A stretch of DNA of 64,000 bases from Bacillota bacterium. GTDB taxonomy: Bacteria > Bacillota > SHA-98 > UBA4971. A model generated the notes under the pieces. The model searched no databases. It was not told where the DNA came from and saw nothing but the letters and a program-made list of their open reading frames with translations. Below, one piece after another: positions 1-8,915 of the stretch. The stretch covers positions 20,782 to 84,781 of the forward strand of contig DUSX01000037.1 in assembly GCA_012842395.1 (NCBI GenBank). The letters run 5' to 3'. The position numbers were made by a program, and so were the translations under genes. Position 1 is the stretch's first letter. The number at the start of each line of letters is the position of its first letter.

Positions 1-366
1 AAGCAGTATATTGCCTCGACTCTGCCCAAAGAGCTCTTGGAAGCAGCAAGGATCGACGGCTGTTCGGAATTCGGCATCTATCTGCGGATCGCAATGCCTC
101 TGGTTAGGCCAGGCCTGGGGGTTCTCGGGATTTACTTGTGGCTGAACTCTTGGAGCGGGTATTTCTGGCCACTCATTATGGTCAAGTCGCGCGAGATGAT
201 GACGTTGCCGCTCGGCCTCGCGACGCTTTATGCTGACCCATGGAACTTGCAGTACGGCATGTTGATGGCGGGCGCGTTCCTGTCCACCCTGCCGATCGTC
301 ATCATATTCTTAACCGCTCAACGACAGTTTATTGCTGGCCTGACGGGAGGGGCTCTAAAGGCGTGA
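1..366 (+). CDS. Carbohydrate ABC transporter permease, MalG/UgpE family (5' end outside the window)
   Basis: Inner-membrane permease half of a sugar ABC importer; only the last 121 codons are present. The reading frame is open from base 1. The EAA loop that contacts the ATPase is visible (EAARIDG, codons 14-20), followed by two hydrophobic segments and the usual short cytoplasmic tail. It matches the C-terminus of MalG/UgpE-type permeases, which normally span about 280 residues. Downstream genes for two alcohol dehydrogenases and a PfkB kinase suggest it imports a sugar or polyol that they process. The family is clear; the substrate is unknown. Confidence 0.92.
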   Translation, partial: KQYIASTLPKELLEAARIDGCSEFGIYLRIAMPLVRPGLGVLGIYLWLNSWSGYFWPLIMVKSREMMTLPLGLATLYADPWNLQYGMLMAGAFLSTLPIVIIFLTAQRQFIAGLTGGALKA

Positions 367-572
367 ACTCGAAAGCCCCACCGCAGGGGTTGCGATACCT
401 TGGAGTATCCCCGTTAGATTAACTCACGCAAGCTCTCACGCGGGAGTGTGGCCGTACAAAGGAGTCTGCCCCGGGTGGTATATGCCGAAGAGGCTCGTGG
501 GGGGGTTCTGCGCGCTTGAGAAAAATCAGGCTGTCGGTGGCGCGGGAGGACACTAGGAGGAAGGTAGCGGTC

Positions 573-1766
573 ATGAAGCGAATGAGCATGGTTGAGCCGG
601 GGGTGCTGCGCCTCGAGGATGCGCCGGTGCCTGCGCCGGGAGAAGGGGAAGCCCTTGTCGAGGTCAAGGTGGTGGGCGTGTGCGGGTCCGACGTGCATGC
701 GTTCCGCGGGAAACACCCGTTCATCTCGTGCCCGATCGTTCCCGGGCATGAGTTCTCGGGCGTTGTAAGGGGTGTTGGCCCTCTTGGACCTGCATCCGCT
801 GCGATGAACGCACTCGAGCCCACCCACGCAGGGAGGACAGACCGGGTTCTGCATCCCCAGGTTGACGGCGTTGGTGGTTCTCGCGGGAATGCCGGGGCGG
901 CTGCGGAGCAACCCGGCCCAGGGACAGAGCCGAAGGCGGGAGAGATGGGAGTCATGCGCGACGCCGCCCTCATCGGCAAGCGGGTCACAGGCCTACCATC
1001 GCTAGTATGCGGCACGTGCTATAACTGCAGGCACGGCAGGTATAACATATGCAACTCCTTACGTGTCGTGGGGTGCCAGGCGGACGGTGCGTTGGCCGAG
1101 CTTGTGCGCGTCCCGGCCGAATTCCTGGTGCCCCTTCCGGACGGCCTTACCTTTGAGGATGGCGCTATGGTGGAACCCGTAGCAGTCGGCGTACATGCTG
1201 TGAGGCGGGCCGGGGCGGGCGTAGGGGGAGCGCGCGTGATGGTTCTGGGCAGCGGGACCATCGGGCTGGTCGTCGTCCAGGTGTTGAAGGCATACGGCGC
1301 GCGCGAGGTCATAGTCACCGACCTCAACGAACGGAGGCTTGCGCTTGCCAGCGAGCTTGGCGCGGACTACACGATCAACGTGCGCGACGTGGACCCTGTG
1401 GCACGGGTCCACGAGTGGTTCGGGCGTGACGGCATCGACCTTTCGTTTGAGTGTGTCGGCATCGGTCCTACGGTTCGTCAAGCCATCCTGGCGAACCGGA
1501 AAGGCACAAAGGTCATCATAGTCGGGGTTTTCGAGGAAGAGGTGCCGGTCCCGATGGGCCTCGTGCAGGACAGGGAAATCGAGCTCGTGGGCACTCTCAT
1601 GTATACCTTGGACGATTTCATCGAGGCCGCGCGGCTTGTCGCGAGGGGGCTGGTGCACGTGGCGCCGCTCGTGACCCACAGGTTCCGCCTCGAGGAGGCG
1701 CAGCAGGCGTTCGAGACGGCGGCGGACCCGGCGAGCGGGGCCATCAAAGTGCTCATTACAGTGTGA
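573..1766 (+). CDS. Zinc-dependent alcohol/polyol dehydrogenase with a roughly 55-residue loop insertion
   Basis: Medium-chain NAD(P)-dependent dehydrogenase of the sorbitol/threonine dehydrogenase type, oxidising a secondary alcohol. Visible motifs are the catalytic-zinc residues CGSD and GHE near residues 37-60, the structural-zinc cysteines CGTCYNC plus a later Cys, and the Rossmann signature GSGTIG. ATG 573 is chosen because AGGAGGAAGG lies just upstream; the frame is open earlier. It is 397 residues where the family has about 345. The excess lies between GHEFSGVV and GKRV (bases 768-975), a Gly/Ala/Pro/Arg-rich stretch replacing a short loop, with both flanks intact. This suggests a tolerated insertion rather than decay. 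Confidence 0.88.
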   Translation: MKRMSMVEPGVLRLEDAPVPAPGEGEALVEVKVVGVCGSDVHAFRGKHPFISCPIVPGHEFSGVVRGVGPLGPASAAMNALEPTHAGRTDRVLHPQVDGVGGSRGNAGAAAEQPGPGTEPKAGEMGVMRDAALIGKRVTGLPSLVCGTCYNCRHGRYNICNSLRVVGCQADGALAELVRVPAEFLVPLPDGLTFEDGAMVEPVAVGVHAVRRAGAGVGGARVMVLGSGTIGLVVVQVLKAYGAREVIVTDLNERRLALASELGADYTINVRDVDPVARVHEWFGRDGIDLSFECVGIGPTVRQAILANRKGTKVIIVGVFEEEVPVPMGLVQDREIELVGTLMYTLDDFIEAARLVARGLVHVAPLVTHRFRLEEAQQAFETAADPASGAIKVLITV

Positions 1767-2094
1767 AGGATGCAGTGCGAAGGATGCAAAGGGACGGGTG
1801 CTCAACGCCGGAAGCCGAGGCTGAAGCGAAAGCAGAGGCAGAACCGGAACCGGAAGCGGAACCGGAAGCGCAGGCGGGGACGGAGATGGAGGGGGGAGGG
1901 GGGAGGGGGGAGCTAAAGCGGGAGCGGGAGGCAGGGCGTCCACCGGGAGATGGTGAGGGAAGCGGACGGCGCTGCGCCCAAACCAACCGAGAAACGGCGG
2001 CGGCAGTGCAGGTGTTGACAGGCGCGCGCCACGTGGTGGTTTTGGTTGAGTCGTGCTATCTCCGGGCGCGTTTTTGGGGGGAGTAGATGATGCG
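1767..2094 (+). repeat. Intergenic region with simple GAAGCN/GAACCN repeats
   Basis: This 328-base gap between the dehydrogenase and the kinase has no convincing gene. Bases 1810-1880 are a purine-rich degenerate hexamer array that would read as Glu-Ala/Glu-Pro repeats on the plus strand, followed by a G-rich run (1885-1925). The same Glu-Pro/Glu-Ala coding pattern occurs inside the exported phosphatase gene near 21829-21939 on the other strand. A good ribosome binding site (GGGGGGAG, about 2076-2083) precedes the kinase TTG start. Confidence 0.6.
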
Positions 2095-3345
2095 TTGATT
2101 GATGTAGTGGCCATGGGAGAGCTTCTCATAGACTTTGTCTCCGTTGCTACCGGGGTGTCCCTCAAGGACTCACCAGGGTTCACGAAAGCCCCTGGCGGCG
2201 CCCCCGCGAACGTCGCAGTGGGAGTGAGACGGCTGGGCCGCACGTCCGGTTTCATCGGCAAGGTAGGGAACGATGATTTCGGTGTTTTCTTGTGGGAGAC
2301 CCTCGCCCGCGAGGGCGTTGACACGCGCGGCGTAAAGTACGAGGACAGGGCCAGGACGATGCTGGCCTTTGTCTCGCTCCGGGACGACGGTGAGCGGGAG
2401 TTCATGTTCTACAGGCATCCAAGCGCCGACATGCTTCTCGAGCCAAGCGAGGTGGACGTCGACCTCCTCACGGAGGCTCGGGTATTCCACCATGGGTCTA
2501 TCTCACTCATCACTGAGCCCTCGCGGTCGGCGACCCTCGCCGCTGCAAGAGCGGCTAGAGCCGCCGGGGCCTTGATCTCCTATGACCCAAACATACGACT
2601 TCCGCTGTGGCCCGCGCCCGACGAGGCCCGGGCCGTTATCCTCGCCGCAGCCTCCTCGGCCGATATCATAAAGGTTAGTGAGGAAGAGCTGGCTTTTCTC
2701 ACAGGCACGGACGACATCGCAGAGGGTGTCGGAAGGTTGCGCACTGCGGCAAGCAGTGCAGCAAGGCCCGCCAAGTGTGCCATCGTGGTAACCCGCGGCA
2801 GGAAGGGGTGTGTGCTCGCCTTGGACGACAGCGACCCTGTGAGCGCGCGCGACGTCACGCGGCAACGCGAGGTCACGCAGCAACACGACGATGCGAGGCG
2901 ACGACGCCTCACTGAGCCACAGGTGCCGCAAGGCAATGGCGCGCAGCACGACGGGAGTGGCGGGCAGGGCGGCGGCAGCGAGCGACACGACAGTGGGCGG
3001 CGAGGCCGCGGTGAGCTTTGGCTGGAGGTCCCTGGGTTCAGCGTCCAGACCGTGGACACAACGGGCGCTGGAGATGCCTTCGTGGCAGGTCTTCTCGTGG
3101 GCGTGATCGAGGAGGCGACCAGCCGCAAGGCTGCCGCTGCGGCGACAGCGAAAGAGATGATAGCAAAGGAGACGCTGCGCGCCCTCGGCGAGGCGGAATG
3201 GAGGCGGGTGCTCACGCTGGCGAATGCTGTGGGCGCCTTGTGCACTACGAAATACGGCGCCATTCCGGCTCTGCCTACCATGGAGGAAGTGCGGGCGTTT
3301 CTGAATGAATGCGAGAAGCGGGGTGCTAAGGATGCAAACCGGTGA
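2095..3345 (+). CDS. PfkB-family carbohydrate kinase (fructokinase-like) with a long internal insertion
   Basis: ATP-dependent sugar kinase of the ribokinase/PfkB family, cytoplasmic. The N-terminus reads IDVVAMGELLIDF, followed by the substrate signature GGAPANVA and the C-terminal catalytic motif DTTGAGDAF with its Asp base. TTG 2095 is preferred because GGGGGGAG sits about 11 bases upstream; GTG 2053 is an alternative. At 416 residues it exceeds the usual 310-330. About 60 extra residues rich in Arg, Gln, Gly and Asp (bases 2827-3015) sit before the last strand leading to DTTGAGD, and a shorter Ala-rich insertion follows. It overlaps the next dehydrogenase and is probably cotranscribed with it. 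Confidence 0.88.
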   Translation: MIDVVAMGELLIDFVSVATGVSLKDSPGFTKAPGGAPANVAVGVRRLGRTSGFIGKVGNDDFGVFLWETLAREGVDTRGVKYEDRARTMLAFVSLRDDGEREFMFYRHPSADMLLEPSEVDVDLLTEARVFHHGSISLITEPSRSATLAAARAARAAGALISYDPNIRLPLWPAPDEARAVILAAASSADIIKVSEEELAFLTGTDDIAEGVGRLRTAASSAARPAKCAIVVTRGRKGCVLALDDSDPVSARDVTRQREVTQQHDDARRRRLTEPQVPQGNGAQHDGSGGQGGGSERHDSGRRGRGELWLEVPGFSVQTVDTTGAGDAFVAGLLVGVIEEATSRKAAAAATAKEMIAKETLRALGEAEWRRVLTLANAVGALCTTKYGAIPALPTMEEVRAFLNECEKRGAKDANR

Positions 3346-4399
3346 GGCTGAAACGCGCAAAGTCCCTGGCAGGATGTCGGCGGCCGTGTTCAAGGAGCCT
3401 GGGAGAATCGACGTGGAAGAGCGCGCCGTTCCCACGCCCGGGCCTGGAGAGGTCCTTGTGAAGGTCGAGGCGTGCGGCGTGTGCGGCACCGACTTCCATA
3501 TCTTCAAGGGCGAAGCCCCGGCCCGCCCGCCTGTGGTCCTGGGGCACGAGTACTGTGGCGAGGTTGTCGCAGTCGGGGAGGGCCTTGACCGCCCGCGTCC
3601 AGGGGACCGGGTGGCCGTGGATCCCAATATCGCGTGTGGGCGGTGCTATCAGTGCAGGCTGGGCAAGGTGCATCTTTGCGAGTCCATGGAGGCTCTCGGC
3701 GTCACCCTGGACGGCGGATTTGCCGAGTACTCCATAGCCCCTGCCGCGCAGTGCCACGTGTTGCCAGTAGACATGCCAGCTGCCCAGGGTGCATTTGTTG
3801 AGCCGGTCGCGTGCTGCGTCCACGGGATTGACCTCGCCGGGATCAGGCCCGGCTACAGCGTCGTTGTCATGGGCGGCGGCACGATCGGACTCATCCTGCT
3901 ACAGCTCGCACGGATAAGCGGTGCGGCGACGCTCATCGTGAGCGAGCCGGTGCGCAAGAAGCGCGAGCTTGCTCTCGAGCTCGGGGCGACCCTCGCTGTG
4001 GACCCCCTGTCCTCGGATCTGGAGTCGGAGGTACGCGCGGTTTTGCCCGCGGGGGCCGACGTCGTCATAGAGGCGGTCGGGCGCCCGGAGACCGTCGAGG
4101 CCGCACTAGGCATCGCAACTAGAGGGGGATGTGTCCTTCTTTTCGGTGTTTCCCCGGAGGGTGCGAAGGTCACCGTCAGCCCATTTGCGATCTATAAGAA
4201 AGAGCTGCGGGTCCAGGGCTCTTATGTCAACCCGTTCACGTTTTCCCGGGCGATATCGCTCCTCGCAAGCGGCGCGGTTAAGGTTGAGCCGCTTGTGGAG
4301 CGGGTCGTGTCGCTCGGCGATCTGCCCTTGGTGCTGGCCTCCGGGCCGTCCGCGGGCGGCGCGAAGACGCTCGTCGGCGTAAACGCGGCTCGCGCGTGA
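3332..4399 (+). CDS. Zinc-dependent alcohol/polyol dehydrogenase
   Basis: Second medium-chain zinc dehydrogenase of this operon, of the L-threonine/sorbitol dehydrogenase type. It shows CGVCGTD and GHEYCGE for the catalytic zinc, the structural-zinc cysteines CGRCYQC with a fourth Cys after LGKVHL, and the NAD-binding GGGTIG. Length (about 355 residues) is normal with no large insertion. The start is uncertain: ATG 3332 overlaps the kinase end by 14 bases, and ATG 3374 (MSAAVFKEPG) begins at the usual family position. Two dehydrogenases flanking a sugar kinase fit a pathway that oxidises a polyol and phosphorylates the product. Confidence 0.88.
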   Translation: MQTGEAETRKVPGRMSAAVFKEPGRIDVEERAVPTPGPGEVLVKVEACGVCGTDFHIFKGEAPARPPVVLGHEYCGEVVAVGEGLDRPRPGDRVAVDPNIACGRCYQCRLGKVHLCESMEALGVTLDGGFAEYSIAPAAQCHVLPVDMPAAQGAFVEPVACCVHGIDLAGIRPGYSVVVMGGGTIGLILLQLARISGAATLIVSEPVRKKRELALELGATLAVDPLSSDLESEVRAVLPAGADVVIEAVGRPETVEAALGIATRGGCVLLFGVSPEGAKVTVSPFAIYKKELRVQGSYVNPFTFSRAISLLASGAVKVEPLVERVVSLGDLPLVLASGPSAGGAKTLVGVNAARA

Positions 4400-4430
4400 G
4401 CTTGCGAGCGACGGGCGGACGCATTGCCTC

Positions 4431-4459
4431 TTGACAGGCTATGTGGGGCCTCATAGAAT
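4431..4459 (+). promoter_or_regulatory. Sigma-70 type promoter of feoAB
   Basis: A perfect -35 element TTGACA (4431-4436) is separated by exactly 17 bases from TAGAAT (4454-4459), one mismatch from consensus. It lies just after the dehydrogenase stop and directly upstream of the Fur box, so transcription should start near 4466 and read into feoA. Confidence 0.85.
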
Positions 4460-4464
4460 GGATA

Positions 4465-4479
4465 TGAGAATGATTCTCA
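4465..4479 (+). promoter_or_regulatory. Fur box (iron-responsive operator)
   Basis: TGAGAATGATTCTCA is a perfect 7-1-7 inverted repeat, two symmetric changes from the Bacillota Fur consensus TGATAATNATTATCA. It begins six bases after the -10 element and covers the expected transcription start, so bound Fur would block initiation. The downstream ferrous iron genes make Fur more likely than PerR or Zur. Confidence 0.88.
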
Positions 4480-4579
4480 TTACTTGCGGCGTCTAGGAAC
4501 CACGCCAAAGACCCTAAAGACCTACGAGACGCAGTCCGAACACGTTGAAGGAAACAGATCAGGGAGTGGGTGACGAGAG

Positions 4580-4936
4580 ATGGGGGAAAGAGATGGCGAG
4601 CTGATTCCCCTGGTCCATGTCCGGGCAGGCCAGGAGGTCCAGGTCGTTGAGATCCTCGGCGGGCACGGCCTGGTGGGGCGCCTTGAGGCCCTTGGCATCA
4701 GGCCTGGGACGCGGATGAGGAAGATAACCTCGGTGTTCTTGCGCGGGCCAGTCACGGTGGAAGTGCACGACACGAAAGTGGCTATGGGATACGGTATGGC
4801 TGGAAAGGTGCTCGTCCGGCCACTTGACCGTATCGGGGATGAAGAAGGTGTCACGCGTGAGGAAGGCGGGAAGGGGGCCGCGGCCCAGCACCGCCGTGCC
4901 GACGCCGCGGGCGCGCATCGCGAAACGTCGCGGTGA
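4580..4936 (+). CDS. feoA: Ferrous iron transport accessory protein FeoA
   Basis: Small cytoplasmic SH3-like protein that assists the FeoB ferrous iron channel. The FeoA fold is recognisable in residues 8-88: LVHVRAGQEVQVVEI, the central LEALGIRPGT turn, and a final strand with VAMGYGMAGKVLV. After residue 90 comes a charged, low-complexity tail of about 28 residues that standard FeoA proteins (about 75-90 residues) lack. ATG 4580 has a weak purine-rich site upstream. feoB follows after 49 bases in the same transcript, which is under the Fur box at 4465. Confidence 0.9.
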   Translation: MGERDGELIPLVHVRAGQEVQVVEILGGHGLVGRLEALGIRPGTRMRKITSVFLRGPVTVEVHDTKVAMGYGMAGKVLVRPLDRIGDEEGVTREEGGKGAAAQHRRADAAGAHRETSR

Positions 4937-4985
4937 ACGTTACGGTGATGAACGTTACGATCAATGAGCAGGGAGGACGGAGCGG

Positions 4986-6824
4986 ATGAGGATCCTGCTG
5001 ATGGGGAACCCCAACGTCGGCAAGAGTGTCGTTTTTTCCCGTCTCACCGGCACGCAGGTTATCACCTCCAACTACCCGGGCACCACGGTGGAATTCACGA
5101 AGGGCACGACGAGGCTGACGACGGGCGAGAGAGCGGAGGTCATCGACGTCCCGGGCACGTACAGTCTCGAGCCCACCTGCAAAGCCGAGGAGGTGGCGGT
5201 GAGCCTCCTGGACGGCCTGCAGGAAGGCGACGTCGTCGTGAACGTGGTGGATGCCACCCATCTCGAAAGGAACCTCCACCTGACCCTCGAGCTTCTCGAA
5301 CGGGGTGTGCCGCTGGTCGTGGCGCTCAACCTATGGGACGAAGCGCGCCACGAGGGGATCACCATCGACGTGAGGAGGCTGGAAGCTCTCCTGGGCGTCC
5401 CTGTGGTGCCGACCGTGGCTCTTACGGGCGAGGGCATGGACGTATTGCTGGACAAGGTGGATAAGGCCAAGGTGCGTCGCGCCAGGGCTGGAGGGCCGAA
5501 GCGCACTGCGGACGAGCGTTGGGCCGAGGTCGGCCGCATTACACGCGCGGTTCAAGCCATTGCCCACCGGCACCATTCCGTGAGAGACGCGCTCGAGGAT
5601 GCCAGCATGCGGCCGGTAACAGGCCTCATTGTGGCAGCAGTGGTCCTCGCCGTGTCGTTCGGGGCTATAAGGCTCATCGGCGAAGGCCTCATCACATATG
5701 TCTTCGATCCTGCGTTCGAAAGGCTCGTCCGCCCGCTCGTCACGGCTCTTGACGCAGCGCTGCGGCCGACGGGCTTCGTCCATGACATCCTCATCGGGCA
5801 CCCCGTCGGCGGGCAGGTGGACTTCGTGGAGTCGCTGGGCCTTCTGACCACGGGTCTGTACGTGCCCATCGCGATGGTGCTGCCGTACGTGCTGGCTTTT
5901 TACGTCGTGCTGAGCGTGCTCGAGGACGTCGGATACCTGCCGCGGCTCGCCGTGCTCCTGGACAACCTCATGCACGTCCTCGGGATGCACGGGTACGCCA
6001 TCGTTCCAATGATCCTAGGCCTCGGGTGCAACGTCCCCGCTGTTCTGGCCACGCGGGTCCTTGAGAGCAGACGCGAGAAGTTCATCGCCGCGACGATGGT
6101 GTCCATCGGTGTACCGTGCATGGCCCAGAGCGCCGTGATCGTAGGGCTCGTGGGACCACACGGCATCTCATACATCGCGTATATCTATGGGACCTTGTTC
6201 GTTCTCTGGCTCTCGCTTGGGCTTGTGCTGAACTCTGTTGTGCCGGGCCAGAGCCCGCCGTTGCTCATCGAGATCCCGCCCTACCGGTTTCCGTACCTTC
6301 CCGGGCTCTGGAAGAAGATCTGGATGCGCGTGCGGGCGTTCCTCACCGACGCGGTTCCGTATGTCCTGCTCGGCGTCCTTATCGTCAACGTGCTCTACGC
6401 GTCCGGCCTCATGAATGTCATAAGCAGCCTGCTAACGCCGGTTGTCACGGGGCTCCTCGGCCTCCCACCCGACGCAGCGGTGGCCCTGCTGATGGGATTT
6501 CTCAGGAAGGACGTGGCCGTCGGGATGCTGGGCGCGCTGGGCCTCACCGCGCGCCAGCTCGCGGTGGCGAGCGTGGTTCTGACCGCATACTTTCCCTGCG
6601 CAGCGACGTTTGTGGTGCTTCTGCGCGAACTAGGGGGCGCCGATATGGTCAAGGCAGCGGGGATAATGATAGTCGCGGCGCTGGGAGCAGGGACTGCGCT
6701 GAACCTCGTGCTGTCGGGAGCGGTCTCGGCCGGACTCGTGCTTGCGGCCGTCGCCGCTTTGGTCGCCTCGACCTACCTCGTCCGGCGCCGTGAGGGGCGC
6801 GACGCGAGTGCGGCAGGTCAATAG
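4986..6824 (+). CDS. feoB: Ferrous iron transport protein FeoB
   Basis: Membrane Fe(II) transporter with an N-terminal GTPase. G1 is GNPNVGKS (residues 7-14), the switch region SNYPGTT, G3 DVPGTYS, and G4 NLWDEA. From about residue 210 the protein is a multispanning channel with both gate repeats, including the GLGCNVPA cysteine motif and CMAQSA. At 612 residues it is shorter than E. coli FeoB (773) but within the range of Bacillota proteins. GGGAGGACGGAG precedes ATG 4986. No feoC gene follows. It ends inside a short tandem repeat near the convergent proC gene. Confidence 0.95.
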   Translation: MRILLMGNPNVGKSVVFSRLTGTQVITSNYPGTTVEFTKGTTRLTTGERAEVIDVPGTYSLEPTCKAEEVAVSLLDGLQEGDVVVNVVDATHLERNLHLTLELLERGVPLVVALNLWDEARHEGITIDVRRLEALLGVPVVPTVALTGEGMDVLLDKVDKAKVRRARAGGPKRTADERWAEVGRITRAVQAIAHRHHSVRDALEDASMRPVTGLIVAAVVLAVSFGAIRLIGEGLITYVFDPAFERLVRPLVTALDAALRPTGFVHDILIGHPVGGQVDFVESLGLLTTGLYVPIAMVLPYVLAFYVVLSVLEDVGYLPRLAVLLDNLMHVLGMHGYAIVPMILGLGCNVPAVLATRVLESRREKFIAATMVSIGVPCMAQSAVIVGLVGPHGISYIAYIYGTLFVLWLSLGLVLNSVVPGQSPPLLIEIPPYRFPYLPGLWKKIWMRVRAFLTDAVPYVLLGVLIVNVLYASGLMNVISSLLTPVVTGLLGLPPDAAVALLMGFLRKDVAVGMLGALGLTARQLAVASVVLTAYFPCAATFVVLLRELGGADMVKAAGIMIVAALGAGTALNLVLSGAVSAGLVLAAVAALVASTYLVRRREGRDASAAGQ

Positions 6825-6950
6825 CAAGCAATAGCAAGCCCGTGCACCACCGTGGCATGTCCACCGCGGCATGTCATGCCACGCCCTGGCATGACATACC
6901 GCGGCATGTGCTATGCCCGGGGCTCTATGCCAGAAGCTCTATGCCAGGAG
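6820..6950. repeat. Repeat-rich junction between convergent feoB and proC, with a hairpin
   Basis: The gap holds a tandem decamer (AATAGCAAGC at 6820-6829 and 6830-6839, overlapping the feoB stop), a 10-bp stem (ATGTCATGCC 6871-6880 pairing with 6888-6897, 7-base loop), direct copies of CCGCGGCATGT (6864 and 6899), and repeated CTCTATGCCAG units reaching the proC stop. The hairpin sits where a bidirectional terminator is expected, but no T-run follows it. Confidence 0.6.
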
Positions 6951-7787
6951 CTCGCGGGCTTTCTTGCGTTCCTCCGCGAGGATCTGGCCAAGCTCCTTGG
7001 ACCGCTCCGCCGCGGCAACCACGGCGTCCATGATCGAGGCCCGGAGGGACCCGCGCTCCAGAGCGTGGAGCCCGGCGATGGCCGTTCCACCGGGCGAGGT
7101 CACCATGTCACGCAGACACGCCGGATGTGAGCCTGTTTCGAGGACCATTTTCGCCGCTCCCAACACGGTTTGGGCCGCCAACTGCAGCGCCACGCTGCGG
7201 GAGAACCCCACCCTCACCCCGCCGTCGGCGAGAGCCTCGATCATCGTATACACGAACGCAGGCCCGCTCCCGCTCAGAGCGGTCACCGAATCCATCAGGT
7301 CCTCTTGCACCGTCACGATCTTCCCGAGGGGCGCGAGGAGTTCGGAGAGCTCCGTGACATCCTTGGGCCCTGCGTGCCTTCCGATTGAAACCGCGATCAC
7401 ACCTTCCATTACGAGGCAAGGGGTATTCGGCATGATGCGCAGAATCCTTGGTCTGCGGGGGAACGCGCTCTCGAGGGACTCCGTGGTCACTCCGGCCACC
7501 GGCGACACCACGAGCTGGTCAGCCCTGACGTGCCGGGATACCTCGTCCACCACGCAATCTATGACTTGCGGCTTCACCGTGAGAAAGAGAACGCCTGCTG
7601 CGTCGACCACAGCCTTGTTGCTCCTCGCAGCCCTGATGCCCGTCTCCTCGACAAGCCGGCTGAGGCGGTCCGCGTCCACGTCACTTGCCACTATGTCCTC
7701 GGCCCTTGCCGAACCCGCCTTGATCATACCCTTGATGAGGACGTTGGCAAGGGTCCCCGAACCTATGAATCCGACAGTTCTTGCCAT
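6939..7787 (-). CDS. proC: Pyrroline-5-carboxylate reductase
   Basis: Catalyses the last step of proline synthesis, NAD(P)H reduction of 1-pyrroline-5-carboxylate. The N-terminal Rossmann motif GFIGSGTLA is followed by the typical VKPQ segment, and the dimerisation half contains ALSGSGPAFVY and the signature ATVLG-like/TSPGGTAIAGLHALE region. Length is 282 residues, normal for the family. ATG 7787 is chosen because GGAGG lies 8 bases upstream; the earlier ATG 7802 overlaps that site. It is the last gene of the leucine operon direction, 115 bases after ilvE. Its 3' end lies within short CTGGCATAGAGC repeats. Confidence 0.94.
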   Translation of the reverse strand: MARTVGFIGSGTLANVLIKGMIKAGSARAEDIVASDVDADRLSRLVEETGIRAARSNKAVVDAAGVLFLTVKPQVIDCVVDEVSRHVRADQLVVSPVAGVTTESLESAFPRRPRILRIMPNTPCLVMEGVIAVSIGRHAGPKDVTELSELLAPLGKIVTVQEDLMDSVTALSGSGPAFVYTMIEALADGGVRVGFSRSVALQLAAQTVLGAAKMVLETGSHPACLRDMVTSPGGTAIAGLHALERGSLRASIMDAVVAAAERSKELGQILAEERKKARELLA

Positions 7788-7902
7788 CTGGCGCGCCTCC
7801 ATACCTGTGCATCAGCTTTTATGTATCACCTTTGCACTAACATCCTTCTCGGACTTGCCTTTCTTGTCTCGCTGTGGGCTCGCCCCCATTAGAACCCGCC
7901 GT

Positions 7903-8835
7903 TTAGACCGTCTTCCGGACGGGCGTCAGCCACGAGTGCGAGTCTGGAACCCGCCCCTGGACTATCGCAAAGAACGCTTCCTTCAACTTCAGTGTGATGG
8001 GCCCGGGCCGTCCGTTCCCCACAGGGATTCTGTCAACGGAGCGCACCGGGGTGATCTCCGCGGCCGTGCCCGTCAGGAAGACCTCGTCCGCGATGTACAG
8101 CATCTCCCTTGGGAGGGGCTCTTCGACCGCAGGGATTCCGAGCTCGCGTGCGAGCGTGAGGACCGTGCTCCGGGTTATGCCGCCCAGTATAGACGAGGCA
8201 AGCTGGGGAGTGTAGATGGTGCCGTCGCGCACCACGAAGAGGTTCTCGCCAGTGCCCTCTGATAACAACCCGTCCGTCCCGACGGCGATCGCCTCATGGT
8301 ATCCGTCGACGATCGCCTGCATCTTCATGAGTTGGGAGTTGATGTAGTTCCCGCAGGCTTTGGCCATCGGAGGAATGGTGTTCGGAGCCATGCGGTTCCA
8401 GGAAGACACCACGACGTCAACGCCCTGGTCGTCGGCACCGGACGCGAGATACGTGCCCCACCCCCATACCGCGATGACCGTATGTACGGGGCTTGCGAGC
8501 GCATTCAGCCCAAGCTCGTGATACCCTCGAAACACGAGCGGCCTTATGTAGCAGGAGTCAAAACCGTTTCGCGCGACGGTCTCGGTTATCGCCCGGGCCA
8601 GGTCTTCCTGGGAGTAGGGTATGTCCATGCGGTATATCTTCGCTGAATCATACAGCCGTCTCACATGGTCGCCCAAGCGAAACACCGCGGTGCCGGCGGG
8701 GGTCTTGTACGCCCTGATCCCTTCGAACACCCCCGAGCCGTAATGCACGACATGGCTCAAAACGTGGATCTTCGCGTCCTCCCACTTGACGAACTCCCCG
8801 TCGAACCATATGTAAGTACCTTCCACCCATGCCAT
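7903..8835 (-). CDS. ilvE: Branched-chain amino acid aminotransferase
   Basis: Pyridoxal phosphate fold-type IV transaminase acting in the last step of leucine, valine and isoleucine synthesis. The start MAWVEGTYIWFDGEFV, the HYGSGVFEGIRAY motif, YIRPLVFRGY and the PLP-lysine segment (PPMAKACGNYINS) are all typical of class I IlvE; EGTGENLF binds the cofactor phosphate region. The 310-residue length is normal. GAGGTGAGG lies upstream of ATG 8835. It follows leuB by 80 bases in the leu operon, giving the pathway its final transamination step. Confidence 0.95.
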   Translation of the reverse strand: MAWVEGTYIWFDGEFVKWEDAKIHVLSHVVHYGSGVFEGIRAYKTPAGTAVFRLGDHVRRLYDSAKIYRMDIPYSQEDLARAITETVARNGFDSCYIRPLVFRGYHELGLNALASPVHTVIAVWGWGTYLASGADDQGVDVVVSSWNRMAPNTIPPMAKACGNYINSQLMKMQAIVDGYHEAIAVGTDGLLSEGTGENLFVVRDGTIYTPQLASSILGGITRSTVLTLARELGIPAVEEPLPREMLYIADEVFLTGTAAEITPVRSVDRIPVGNGRPGPITLKLKEAFFAIVQGRVPDSHSWLTPVRKTV

Positions 8836-8915
8836 TTCGGCCTCACCTCGTTTTGTTAGTTGACAGTTGCAGATACCCTAGATGCCGGGGGCCTCGAGAG
8901 CCCCCCGAAACCTGC

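Noticed and set aside
1059..2405. 448-codon minus-strand open frame across the dehydrogenase and kinase
   Set aside because: Proline/serine-rich antisense shadow of two genes with good motifs and ribosome binding sites.
6871..6897. Confident bidirectional terminator between feoB and proC
   Set aside because: Stem is good but there is no T-run on either strand, so it is recorded only as a hairpin within a repeat region.
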